DNA of 64,000 nt from Orobanche coerulescens (Eukaryota > Streptophyta > Magnoliopsida > Lamiales > Orobanchaceae), in NCBI GenBank assembly GCA_033398695.1, contig CM065804.1, positions 48,143,501 to 48,207,500 of the forward strand, read 5' to 3'. This document shows, in pieces, positions 34,303 through 44,106 of the stretch (positions are counted from its first letter, which is position 1; every line of letters starts with the position of its first letter). Under the pieces are notes generated by a model, which had not been told where the DNA came from, did not search any database, and worked only from the letters and a program-made list of their open reading frames with translations. The position numbers were made by a program, and so were the translations under genes.

Positions 34303-34316
34303 CAGATCCGCCCCTG
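34303..34316 (-). mobile_element. hAT-like terminus (CAGGGGCGGATCTG)
   Basis: Minus-strand CAGGGGCGGATCTG, preceded on the plus strand by GC-rich GGACCCCC-type direct repeats (34237-34300), resembles the ends of a plant hAT-like family. The possible 8-bp TSD would be ATGCCTAC (34317-34324); I do not find a matching left end between the two CBL pieces, so extent is unknown. Confidence 0.45.
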
Positions 34317-34700
34317 ATGCCTACTCATACTTAGGTGTCCACTGATATTGGGCCAACTCTGCTTAGTAACAGTCGTTAAATGCTGAAAAAAGGCGATGGC
34401 TTCTTGAACCTAACCATTCTGTACTCCAAAAGATAGTTATTTTCTCAACATACTTCAAGAACTTGTAATATACTTATATTGTATTGCTTGTGTCTGACTT
34501 TACTTTTATAAGTATATTTTCTCAACAGTCAAGAATTTGGTTGTTGTGTCGTATAGTACAGATGTTTGATTATTTAATTATTTGCTGTTTGATTCTTAAA
34601 ATATACTTATATTGTATTGCTTGTGATTGACTTTAATTTTATAATTATTTTGCTTTATCCTGATATTGCTCTTACTTTGCCAAATATCTGTTGTTTCAAT

Positions 34701-34752
34701 TTCATTCCAATTATATGATCTGAAGAAGCAAGGATTCATTGAAACACAGGAG
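34701..34752 (+). pseudogene. CBL fragment, second exon-like piece
   Basis: Reads SFQLYDLKKQGFIETQE, matching the CBL segment SFQLYDLKxQGFIExQE that follows the first EF-hand exon in known CBL genes. A GT (34753) follows at the usual exon end. The AG acceptor before it is not evident (TTTCATTCC). Together with 33798-33923 it shows two consecutive CBL exons in order and on one strand, with an intron-sized gap containing a hAT-like end. I find no convincing later exons. Confidence 0.7.
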
Positions 34753-35319
34753 GTCGGTTAATTAGTTTTGGCCCTAACAATCTCTCCAATCCTTGAATAT
34801 TGTAGTGGAACATGTATATTAAGATTATTTGGTCGACATATTCAAATGAACTAAATAGTTATTGCTGCTCTTTGTATTCCTAGATTATATCTTAATATAG
34901 TACTGCACAGCAAGGATTTTTTATCTTTATTTATTTTGGTTAATGACTGATTCATATATTTTATTTTGTTGTTCAGGCAAAAGATGCTCCTTAAACCGTT
35001 GTTTTAGCAGGCGTTGCTCCACCTGTGTGTTCCACGGATGAAGCTTATGATTCTATTAGTTTAACTTGTTAGTTGTTTATATTTTCAATATATAACTAAT
35101 GTTCCGTACTTATTTTATTCCCAATGGGTTGGTTCGGAATTTTTTTTACATGTGTTAATTTTCAGCATTACATTGTGATTTTTATGTCTTGTAAAAATTA
35201 ATTGGAGTGTTGTGTGAATACTTTGAGAAATATGTTTGGATTGTATTATGAATTTATTGTGAAAAATAATTAGATTTCATTCAGAGAAAAATGGGATATT
35301 ACTATTTTTTTTGTATTTT

Positions 35320-35620
35320 TTTCAATATTTGTGACTTCTAAAAACAGTCATAAGACAGTCAAGAAAAATGATATTTGTGATTGTCCAGGGAAGTTACGAA
35401 AGTTGAAATTCGTGACTGCTAATGACAGTCTAAATGATATTTGTGACTGCCATGGAAAGTGGTATTGTATAGTCATATAAATGAGGTTTTGTCATTGTTT
35501 TGTGACTGTTTTGGACAGTAAAAAAAAACTTGTGACTGGTGATTTTATGACAGTCATTTATGGCTGTTTGCCATTTGTGACAGTTTTTGACAGTCAACAA
35601 ATCGTGATTCTGGTATAGTG
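35320..35620 (-). mobile_element. CACTA-like terminus with subterminal repeats
   Basis: The minus strand starts CACTATACCAGAATCACG at 35620, the CACTA signature, followed inward by many GTGACTGT/GACAGTC and inverted copies (about 35330-35600), typical subterminal repeats that bind CACTA transposase. No left end with CACTA was found in the window, so size is unknown. Confidence 0.65.
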
Positions 35621-36448
35621 ATATTTAATTTGGGGAAACTCGTTGGTTAATTAATATTACTACAATTCTTCCGCCGTAATTATGAATTCTTGATTTTGGT
35701 ATTTTGTTGCCTTAAATTAATAAATCTTTTTCAAGTCAGTGTAGCGACTAGCGACTCGAATTTATAGACGAGAATTATATTATTCTCAAAAGAATTTTTT
35801 TTTCTAAAATTTACTTTTATTACTTTTTCCTATAAATACTCCTAGAAGGTCGGGGCGTTACAAAAATAAATTGAACAATCATAAAACTAATCCAAATCTA
35901 TATTATTATTAAAAGAGAGTCATAAAAAACGCGTGTCTTTATGTGGATATTTTGGATTAATTATCTTTTATTTTCTAAAGATACGCCAACTCCTACACAC
36001 CAACTAAGGGTGAAAATTGGGCGGATATTTCCCGCCCGATCCGGAGCCGGATCCGGTCAGATTCGAATTCGGGAAGAAAATTTAGTATCCGGTCGGATAC
36101 GGGATCGGATTCCGGATTATGTACTATCTGCCCGTATTCAAAATTTCCCATATTTTATCGAATATTTCCCGGATTACAAATCCGGATATCCGATTTTATT
36201 TAGTAATTTTTTTATAATATCTTTATCTTATTTAATAATTAATAAAATTAAAAAATACTCTACAAACCCTAAAATTCAGCATTAAACAGGAAAATCCTTT
36301 CTATCTCTCTCTCTCTCTATCGCCGCTCTACCTCTCTTTCTCTATCCCTCTCGTTATTTTGCTCTACCCCTCGCTCACAATTGTGAAATTATTTTCATGT
36401 CTTTCTACACATTTGGCATCTTTTTCTTTCAATTAGTTTTGTCTTTAT
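35621..36448. other. AT-rich non-coding spacer with fragments
   Basis: No gene seen. GGTCGGGGCGTTACA (about 35848-35862) looks like an LTR end. At 36007-36180 there is a CGGATCCGG-rich segment starting near AGGGTGAAAATTGGGCGG, reminiscent of hAT-type non-autonomous elements. A TC microsatellite lies at about 36302-36320. None is strong enough for its own entry. Confidence 0.4.
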
Positions 36449-36652
36449 TATAATACCCAAGATCACTGTTCCGGTTTTGTTGAATTTTCTTCCGTCGAAC
36501 GGTTTGTTATCATTCACGTCTTTGGAATCGTATGCTTGTACGGTGGCATGTTGAGTTTCATAGCCTGCTCGTTATCATTTTGGATCTTAGTCAGTGAGTT
36601 TACGTGATCGAGACGTCGTCGAGTCTCTAGCCGGGTAGTCGGAGGGCTCGAG

Positions 36653-36940
36653 TTACGGTCGTAAGGTCTGGCCGATTACGGCCGTAAGGCAACCGCATGT
36701 CCTGGCCTGGGAGGAATCGGTTACTGCCGTAAGGCTTCGTTATGGCCGCAAGGCATTGGCCGGTTATGGCCGTAATGTGTCGGCAGGTTTCTGGCAGTGG
36801 CCCTGGGAGTTCGGTTACGGTCGTAAGGCCATGCCGAGTACGGCCATAAGTGTCGTAACGTACATAAGGTGTTGGCCACTACGTACGTTATAGGCGTTGA
36901 CCGAGTTATGGCCGTAAGACCCTGCCAGTTACGGCCGTAA
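36653..36940 (+). repeat. Palindrome array of LTR F (TTACGGCCGTAA type, mixed)
   Basis: Units start at 36653, 36676, 36721, 36740, 36764, 36815, 36838, 36856, 36879, 36906, 36929. Steps of 23 dominate, and the run 36815-36879 has steps 23, 18, 23, the same as the last group in the element 1 LTR. Most units are TTACGGCCGTAA-like, but 36856 and 36879 are TAACGTACATAA and CTACGTACGTTA, so two motif cores coexist. The array ends 12 bp before the TATA box. Confidence 0.93.
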
Positions 36941-36952
36941 TACTGTCGGCCA

Positions 36953-36958
36953 TATATA
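36953..36958 (+). promoter_or_regulatory. TATA box of LTR F
   Basis: TATATA in CCATATATAGGCC directly after the palindrome array. Confidence 0.5.
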
Positions 36959-38717
36959 GGCCTGGGCTCGGCCAAACTCCATTTCACTTTGTTTTTTTTA
37001 TCTTGTGGCGGCTGGAGACTGGAGTATTCGGGAAGTGGAGTTTTTGGTCGATTCTAATCAATTTCAAGGCGTTTTGGAAGACTCTTGTCGATTATATCAT
37101 CACTGAATCCTTGTTCTTCGCCGTATCGAGGTAATTCTTCCGTAGAAACCTAGTTGTGTAATTTTTGGGGGTTTTCTTCGTGATTCATTGATTTTTTCCG
37201 ATATTGATGAATTTTTCATGGTAATCTCGTTGTATTGGTCATGATATTCAGATTTTTTAACTCGTTTATCGATTTTCATCACCCGAGACTTGATTCTCGA
37301 TTTCCTCAAAGAAACCCTCAGATTCTTGTTGTTTTTCGAGTTGTTTCAGATTCCGTTTAGCGTTATTGATTCATGGTGATATTATTTTCGTAGTTTTTGT
37401 GGAGTTGTCGAGTTCTTGGAAGTTCGAGGGCTACCCGATCGTGTCCGTTCGTTGTTCCGTTTCTCATGGTATCGAGGCAAGTATCTTGCCCATACATTTC
37501 GTGTTTCGTAGACGTGATAGTTGGCAATTGATTATATGTGGAATTTTATTGTTTTAATAAACTTTCAAAAAAGGATCGGTATATTCTCGATAAAGGTTTT
37601 CCTTCGAAGATAACTCGTATGCTTGGTGAATAAATGTGTTTCCAGAAAATGTGTATCTGTGTCGCATGATGAAAGGTGTTGTGATTGCATTACGTGATTA
37701 TAGTAGACTCGTTTCCACTGGTCGAGGATTGTGTATTGATACGTGTACTCATTCGGTGAATATGTGATGTTGTGTGACATTAGTTGTGTGTATATTTCGG
37801 ATGAAGTGGCCATTATAGGAAGTACTTTACATTTTTTTGCATATTCTACTATTTGAATTATGGCTTCCCGTGGTTGTTGTAGATGTGGATGTGTATGTTC
37901 ACCCAGGGATGGTCCGACACGGCTTCTGGGGATACGTATTTCCATGTGTGTGCGTATTGCGAACTATGGTTAACCACCCAGGGATGGTCCGACGGGGCCA
38001 CTGCGGGGTACCGTGGCCGTGAGTCTCGTACCAACGGTTAACTTTGATATGTTTTGTTGGAGAACTATGATTTTGGCGCATATTTCATCTGATTAGAATG
38101 GCAGTTCAAATGGTATTGTACTTGGTTGGAATGGCACCAGAACATGTGTTGTGTATGATTCGTCTCTTGGTTGCGATATTTTGGTAGGGGTACGTGAGTC
38201 CTGTGGTTGCTCCGTACATTGTAGCTTTGTGGTGTGTCGAGTTCGACTATATGGTTAAGTTGCAGAGTTGTGCTCTCTGATGTCATTCTATAAGACTGTT
38301 GTCAGGGTAATGTTTGACACTGTGTAGTTTCCGTTGGGTTATTCTTTCGAATATGTGATGTGGATGAATTGGGTCGTGGACCCCGTGTTTGTGATTGAAA
38401 TGTATGGTTGGTTCGTACACCCCATGTGTTGTTATCGGAATTGTATTTTGGAAAAATGATGTTTTGGGCTGTGTCCCTAAGTGGTTTCGAAAGGTTTGAG
38501 AATTCTTAAATCCCAAATGTTTTCAAAACTCCCGAGATCGTAAAGTGTCTTGTAAGATGTATAATGGTTTTGTTCCTACTTTTCATAATTCAAATTGTTT
38601 TGATCAAGTGATTTATCTTGGGATATATATCCGTGATTATTATGTCTTGGAGTATGTTGTGTATGGCTTGTATTTGTGTTTTATACTTGCACTAGCAAAA
38701 CAGTGGAGTTTTGTTAA

Positions 38718-38735
38718 CCCCCGAGTATTCGGGGG
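38718..38735 (+). other. C/G-run hairpin in LTR F
   Basis: CCCCCGA - GTAT - TCGGGGG, a perfect 7-bp stem. It is at the same relative place as hairpins of different sequence in elements A, B, C and 1 (see findings). Confidence 0.65.
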
Positions 38736-38839
38736 ATGGATGTCTGTATTGTGTCCAGGTACTTGTAGGTGGCTGGGGAGCAATTCACAGGATCGTTACG
38801 AAGGATGATGGAAGATGACGATACTAATCACATGAAGAC

Positions 38840-39129
38840 CGGTGATTCCTTGTCCGATAGAAAAGGAAAACGGTTTACCTTGGACCGACACAAAGACAAG
38901 TACGAGTGGTTTATCACGGACCAATAGAAGACGTGATTGTAAACGGTTATCCCTCGACCGATAGAAGAGAGGCGCAGAGGTTTTTATCTTTAACCTATAG
39001 AAAAAGATACCAAGAGAGGACGTAGGCTCGTTTATAGCCGAACCTCTATAAATCTGTGCGTCATTTAAATTTCCGCACATTTAATTTACGCTTCCGCAAC
39101 ACAGCGCATATTCTGATCTTGCTCCAACA
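38840..39129 (+). mobile_element. 5' LTR fragment of element D
   Basis: Only the downstream part of the LTR remains, ending TTGCTCCAACA. It matches 43980-44106 of the 3' LTR. The upstream junction with LTR F is near 38820-38845. The promoter and palindrome array of this LTR copy are missing. Confidence 0.8.
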
Positions 39130-39131
39130 AT

Positions 39132-39143
39132 TGGTATCGGAGC
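39132..39143 (+). other. Primer binding site of element D
   Basis: TGGTATCGGAGC, 2 bp after the LTR end; tRNA-Met type. Confidence 0.85.
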
Positions 39144-39186
39144 AGTAACTCCAATACACGGCTTAACATCCGAGGAGTCGATCCAA

Positions 39187-40683
39187 ATGGCGTTTCAATT
39201 TGCTCCAGTCGAAGGCCTTGCTCTTAACCGACCACCATTTTTTGATGGCGCAAATTTCATGATATGGAACAAAAAGATGTCAATATTCATCCGAGCTTAT
39301 GACATCGAGATTTGGAAGATCATTTGTCTTAGCCCGAAAGTTCCAATCAAACCTGACGAATCTCTCAAGAGTTTCGAAGAATATAACGACGAGGACTGGA
39401 AAAGCGACCATCTAAATTGTAAGGCTACTCAACTCTTATATTGTGCCTTAAATCCGGAAGAGGTCAATCGTATCTCATCGTGTGAAAGTGCTAAAGAGAT
39501 ATGGAAAATTCTTGAAATCACACACGAAGGGACAACTCAAGTCAAGGAGACGAAGATCAATATGCTTCTCCATGGCTACGAGTTATTCATGATGAAGGGT
39601 GACGAGTCCATCACCAACATGCTTGACCGATTTTCGGTCATCACAAATGGACTAGCTTCATTAGAAAAACCATTATCTAGTAGTGAAAAAGTCAAGAAAA
39701 TTTTACGATCACTACCTAGCGAATGGGACGGCACCGTGACCGTGATCATGGAATCTAAAGATCTCAATACGCTTGATTTTAGCGCCCTAGTCTGTTCGCT
39801 AATTAATTATGATATAGTGTTAAAATCACGAAGTGTCAAGCCAAAGCCGAAGAAACGATCAATAGCCTTAAAGGCTAAGATGTCAAAGAAAGAAAAAATC
39901 CCGGTGGATGATAGCGATGAAGAATCGGCATATTATGCCAAGAATATTAATAAGTTCCAAACCTTATTAAACCGGAGAACGAAGGACATATCGGCCGAAT
40001 CTAAGAAATTCGATAATAATTGTCGATTATGTGGTAAACCAGGCCATTTTGCCAAGAATTGCGAAGCTAAACCAAAGAAGGAGGTTCTCGTTGCAACATG
40101 GAGCGATGAAGATGAAGATAATGATTTTATCAATCAAAATAATCTCGCTCTCATGGCCTGAAATTCATTCGACGATAGCGACGTCGAAAGCCAAGTAAGT
40201 AGTTCTTACGATGAATTATTTGAAGCATTTGAATTATTGCATACGGATTATCAAAATGCATTATCAGAAATAAAATCCCTTCAATTTAAAAATAAATCTT
40301 TGGAAATTGAAAATTCCAAAATTCTTGAAAAAGGGAAATTTGTTGAAATCGATCATTCTAAATGCCTTGAAAATGAAAATATTTTAAAGGATGATCTTGT
40401 TAAAATGCAAACCGAGCTAAAAAATTTGATAAAGAAATTTTCTTTCGGAAACGAGAAATTTGAAAATATGCTCTCGGTTCAAAAGTTTACTTTAAATAAA
40501 GATGGGTTAGGATTCAAACCACGTTTTAAAAACGAATCCGTAAATTTCAAAATATCCCATTGTGAAAAATATTTGAAAATCGGGGATCATATTTCAAACT
40601 GTAAGAGCCCAAGACGGACGACTAAAATTAAAAAGATTTGGGTTCCTAAAGGAACAAATATTTTAAATATCGTCTACGTCTAG
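39187..40683 (+). pseudogene. gag: Gag of SIRE-like copia element D, one nonsense codon
   Basis: MAFQFAPVEGLALNRPPFFD opens a copia-type Gag (UBN2-like capsid domain, about residues 20-215). A CCHC zinc knuckle CRLCGKPGHFAKNC lies at about residues 279-292, followed by an acidic stretch. TGA at 40159-40161 interrupts an otherwise open frame that continues to 40683. The second part is a Lys/Glu-rich, probable coiled-coil segment (about residues 350-430) and a degenerate second knuckle HCEKYLKIGDHISNC, ending in KKIWVPKGT, a SIRE-type signature. Total about 498 codons. If the TGA were read through, Gag would be whole, so this copy may have been active in trans until recently. Confidence 0.9.
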
Positions 40684-41250
40684 AAAGAAAAACCAACTCT
40701 CAGTTGGATCCCCAAAAATTGATCTTTTATCAATATATTTTACTCAGGGGAGTAACAATTTTTTAAAGGGGAGATAATATTTTCAGGGGGAGTTTATACC
40801 CTTTTCATAAATATAGTTATTTATCATTTGATATCATGCATATTTTATATTTGGTATCATTATATTTATTTTTTTTCACACTTTTTGATGAAAACAAAAA
40901 GGGGGAGAGAAAGGAGAATGAAATTAACCCTGAAAGGGGGAGAAAAATCGAAAACGAAGAAAAGTCGAAAAGTTGAAATTGAAAAGAAAAATGGAAGTTG
41001 AAAGGAGAAGAAAAGTCGAAAAGATGAAGTTGCAAAGAAAAATGAGGAGACGTTGAAAAGATGACGAAATCTTGAAAATTCGAAAAGAAAAAGAAAAGGA
41101 AAGAAGGAGTTGAAAAAGAAATGGGAGAAGAAACTAACGAAACGGACAAAATCAAAAACTTTGGTCTGTATACATATACATATACTTGTATTTTTTGCAG
41201 GTAAATCCCATTGACGAAGTGTTGTTTTGTAATCATCAAAATGGGGGGAT
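40684..41250 (+). other. 3' non-coding region of element D with purine tracts
   Basis: Contains several GGGGAG runs (40745-40790), AAAAAGGGGGAGAG (about 40898) and a purine-rich segment of repeated GTCGAAAAG/GTTGAAA words (40940-41130). ATGGGGGGAT (41241-41250) directly abuts the 3' LTR start TGTTGG and is the likely polypurine tract. No copia pol remains. Confidence 0.7.
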
Positions 41251-41256
41251 TGTTGG

Positions 41257-43226
41257 TGTTAGGAGTATGCCCTCGAATGCCACTCAGAGGATGTTGAGTG
41301 AGGGCATTGTACTTGTTATTATGTAAATCATCAATATAAGGCAATGTATGTTTCTTTATTTACTGGTAGTTACTGGCATTCCTAAACTCGTAAATATACA
41401 TATAGAAACTAGTCCGTGTATTTGAGAGCAAAACATTCCACTCCTTATTGGATAAGGGGGTCGGCACTGGAAAGGTTTATAGCTCAAATACTTAATCGTT
41501 CGCAATTCGATGAAACTTGACTGGGCGTTAAGTTTATGTAAAGACTTGTATGACGTGTTCTTTGACAAGGAGAGTGCCTGTCGAACACTAATGGTTAGTG
41601 GTAGCGCACGTTATAGGTATGCTAATTGGATTAGTATACTCGAATCGACTCACCCTCGATTCGTCACACGGATTTCACTCCGGGACAGTCAATGATGGAA
41701 TCGAAAGGTTGTGATAGGTATTCGTGAACCTTCGACTTGAGGATTTAGTAGAGATGTTCTTGTGACGTCAAGATTTTCATTAGAGTAGTTCGACCCTGTA
41801 AACCGGAAGGCGGGGGTCAACCTCGACGTGCATCTTGACGGGCAAGTAGCAGGTCCTACTGAATACCAAGATAGAATTCTTTCTCCTGTTAGTGAACGGG
41901 TTATATGTCCTATGCGGTTATTGGCAGATGAGATCATAAGTCTTTGGCCAAAGCAATGGAGCTAGCTGTATTAGATACACGAGAGCTCGATGATCTCGAT
42001 TTGCATTAACGCATGCATAACGTCAAGTACAGATGGGGTTTGACTGACCGTGACCCTATAACTTGATCGGGACATTTGAAAGAAGGGTTTATACATTATC
42101 TTTGGTATTCACGACATAATGGTTCTTGAATGATCCCAATCATTCGTTCTCAGTCGGGGTACAGTGTAGGCCACCAGGCTGGCTAGGTGGTGCTACTACT
42201 CTTTGGTTCCTCCCATTGCTGACTGAGACGGACCTACCGAGTCTCGCATTAGGATTGACGACGGAATAAATCGAGCTTAATCTCTCATTATGAATATTAG
42301 ATATTGGATATCTAATTTGAGACATTGGATGTCTAAATCGATTGATTGGATAAATTGATTTACGGCCTAATGGATTAAATAAATTACTGGGTGATTAATT
42401 TAATTCATGAATATAATTATTTCTTGGAGAAATTAATTATATTATTTTGTATTTGATATGTTTAATTAATTGGATTAATTAAACAATATAAATACATCGG
42501 AACGGAATTGGAGTTTATCTGTTTGGACTCTCGAGAGTCCGAAACGAACCGAACTCGTCCGATTTCTTCTAGAGGCCGGCCCCCACCTTGATTTCCTACC
42601 TTGATCATTGTCTTGTTTTCTTGTTGGAAGACTTTTGACATATGAGATTTCATATCTCTTATTATAAGGGTAAGGGAGATTTTGTGGGTGAAAGATTATC
42701 TTGTGAATGATTTGAAGACCAAAATAAAACCTCCTTTTCTCTCCTCCTTGTGGTCTCACGGCATTTATCATTTTCAAGAGAGAGGGAAGAAAAAACTTGG
42801 TCTTGTGTTTTTCATCATTCACATTTTCTTAGAGAAAAATTGTTGAGAGATATATTATACACTTAGAGTGTAATAATAAAAGCTTCATCACTTGATTCTA
42901 GCCGTAACCTTAGAGGTTAATCGAGTGTTGTTGTTCCGATCGTTTTTCCGGCGCGTGGCAAGTAGAGACGCGGTGCTTTCGGCGTTGGATCGTTCAAGAG
43001 ATTGGAGCGGATTGGATTCGTAGAGATCAATCAAAGCTTGGGGAATAGCTCAAGAGAAGGTTACCATTTAATCAACGGACTTCGAGGGTTAGTTTCTTAC
43101 GACTCTTGCTTTTCGTTTATATATTCGTATATACGTAGCTCGATCGATCCTCGTAGGGATTCGGATCAAATTAATTTTCGTTTTACCGCTTCCGCTGGGC
43201 CTTCGTTTTAGGCACCGAATCCCAAC
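41257..43226 (+). mobile_element. Solo LTR E inside the 3' LTR of element D
   Basis: Starts TGTTAGGAGTATGCCC, ends CGAATCCCAACA, flanked by GTTGG at 41252-41256 and 43227-43231 (5-bp TSD). No internal sequence and no second LTR. Removing it joins TGTTGG to AACATTTTGTTCC, the D LTR start. I see no palindrome array in it. The superfamily cannot be assigned from an LTR alone. Confidence 0.88.
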
Positions 43227-43358
43227 AGTTGGAACATTTTGTTCCATACATGCTTAATAATATTTTGATGATTAAAGTTGATACACAAAACAAAACAACA
43301 AAAAGATGAAGCAAAGCATCGAAGAAGACGAAGTGCAAAAAGCTGGAATTTGCAAGGC

Positions 43359-43652
43359 TAACGTACGTAAACTGTTAATCATAGCGTACGTTACAAGTGT
43401 GAAATAACGTACGTAAAGGATGGTACATAACGTACGTAAAGGTTTTCAAACGAGAAGAACGTTGGCAAGAGTCAAAGTCAGAAAAGCAGCAACGGATATA
43501 TGACGTCAGCAATGATGTAAGCTTAACGTACGTAATGCAAGATCGGCTAACGTACGTAAGGAAAGAAACGAATGCTACTGGACTGAAACTGGTACGTGCT
43601 AACATACATAATCTTTGATGTTTAACGTACGTAACACTGTTAGCATACGTAA
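43359..43652 (+). repeat. Palindrome array of copia D LTR (TAACGTACGTAA type)
   Basis: Units start at 43359, 43382, 43405, 43428 (23, 23, 23), then 43524, 43548 (24), then 43600, 43623, 43641 (23, 18). Units include TAACGTACGTAA, TAGCGTACGTTA, TAACATACATAA and TAGCATACGTAA. The group pattern four, two, three with 23/24/23-18 steps is the same as that of the unrelated gypsy element 1 LTR. Confidence 0.96.
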
Positions 43653-43717
43653 TGAAAGGAAGATAGCAGCCGTAATCTATGCACAGGGAGTTAACGGCTA
43701 GTTTGGTTGATGAAGGC

Positions 43718-43725
43718 TATAAATA
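43718..43725 (+). promoter_or_regulatory. TATA box of copia D LTR
   Basis: TATAAATA in GGCTATAAATACCAC, 66 bp after the palindrome array. Confidence 0.65.
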
Positions 43726-44106
43726 CCACATCTTTGGTATTATTCCATACAACAACTTCAAGCATACTACTCATTGATCAGATATTTATATTGATATTAT
43801 TGTTGTTGTGATATTGAGCTTATATTGTTAGTTTGAGGGTTTATACATTCAACATTATACATGAGAGGTAAAAGAAAAGATACGATTGGATTCGGTGTTA
43901 TTAGGATCAAGGATCTGGCATTATTAGAATCGCAATCGATATCTAAGTGAGGTTTATCTGGTACCCATAGAAATCTAGAACGGTTTGTTCCTTGTCCAAT
44001 AGAAAATAAAAATTGTTTAACTTGGACCAACACAAAGACAAGTACGAGTGGTTTATCACGGACCAATAGAAGACGTGATTATAAACGGTTATCCCTCGAC
44101 CGATAG

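Larger units (their letters stand above)
36449..38820 (+). mobile_element. LTR F: Tekay-like LTR, 3' truncated
   Basis: Begins TATAATACCCAAG, apparently a mutated TGTAATACCC start. It shares with LTR B the CACCCAGGGATGGTCCGACGG-type duplicated block (about 37900-38010) and the ACTTGCACTAGCA ... AACCCC region, and has a palindrome array (36653-36940) and a TATA box. The expected GTGTTACA end is missing; similarity fades near 38820, where copia element D begins. Confidence 0.75.
38840..44106 (+). mobile_element. Element D: pol-less SIRE-like Ty1/copia
   Basis: 5' LTR fragment (about 38840-39129), PBS (39132), gag (39187-40683), purine-rich 3' non-coding region (40684-41250) and 3' LTR (41251-41256 plus 43232-44106). 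Integrase, RT and RNase H of copia type are absent: sequence passes from gag straight to the 3' region. The two LTR pieces share the TTCCTTGTCC(G/A)ATAGAAAA ... GACGTGATT block. Element C interrupts the 3' LTR at 44106. Confidence 0.85.
43232..44106 (+). mobile_element. 3' LTR of element D, main part
   Basis: Continues the LTR that starts at 41251. Holds a nine-unit palindrome array (43359-43652) and the TATA box at 43718. Cut at GACCGATAG (44106) by element C; in the 5' copy the same site continues AAGAGAGGCG. Confidence 0.88.

Noticed and set aside
34950..35060. Possible next CBL exon after 34752
   Set aside because: The translation near GCAAAAGATGCTCC has a stop and does not match the CBL segment VKQMVVATL.
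40817..41344. 175-residue minus-strand ORF rich in Phe/Ser
   Set aside because: Antisense of the purine-rich 3' region of element D; crosses into solo LTR E.
41257..43226. LTR E as the 3' LTR of copia element D
   Set aside because: It has its own GTTGG TSD and does not match the D 5' LTR, which instead matches 43980-44106.
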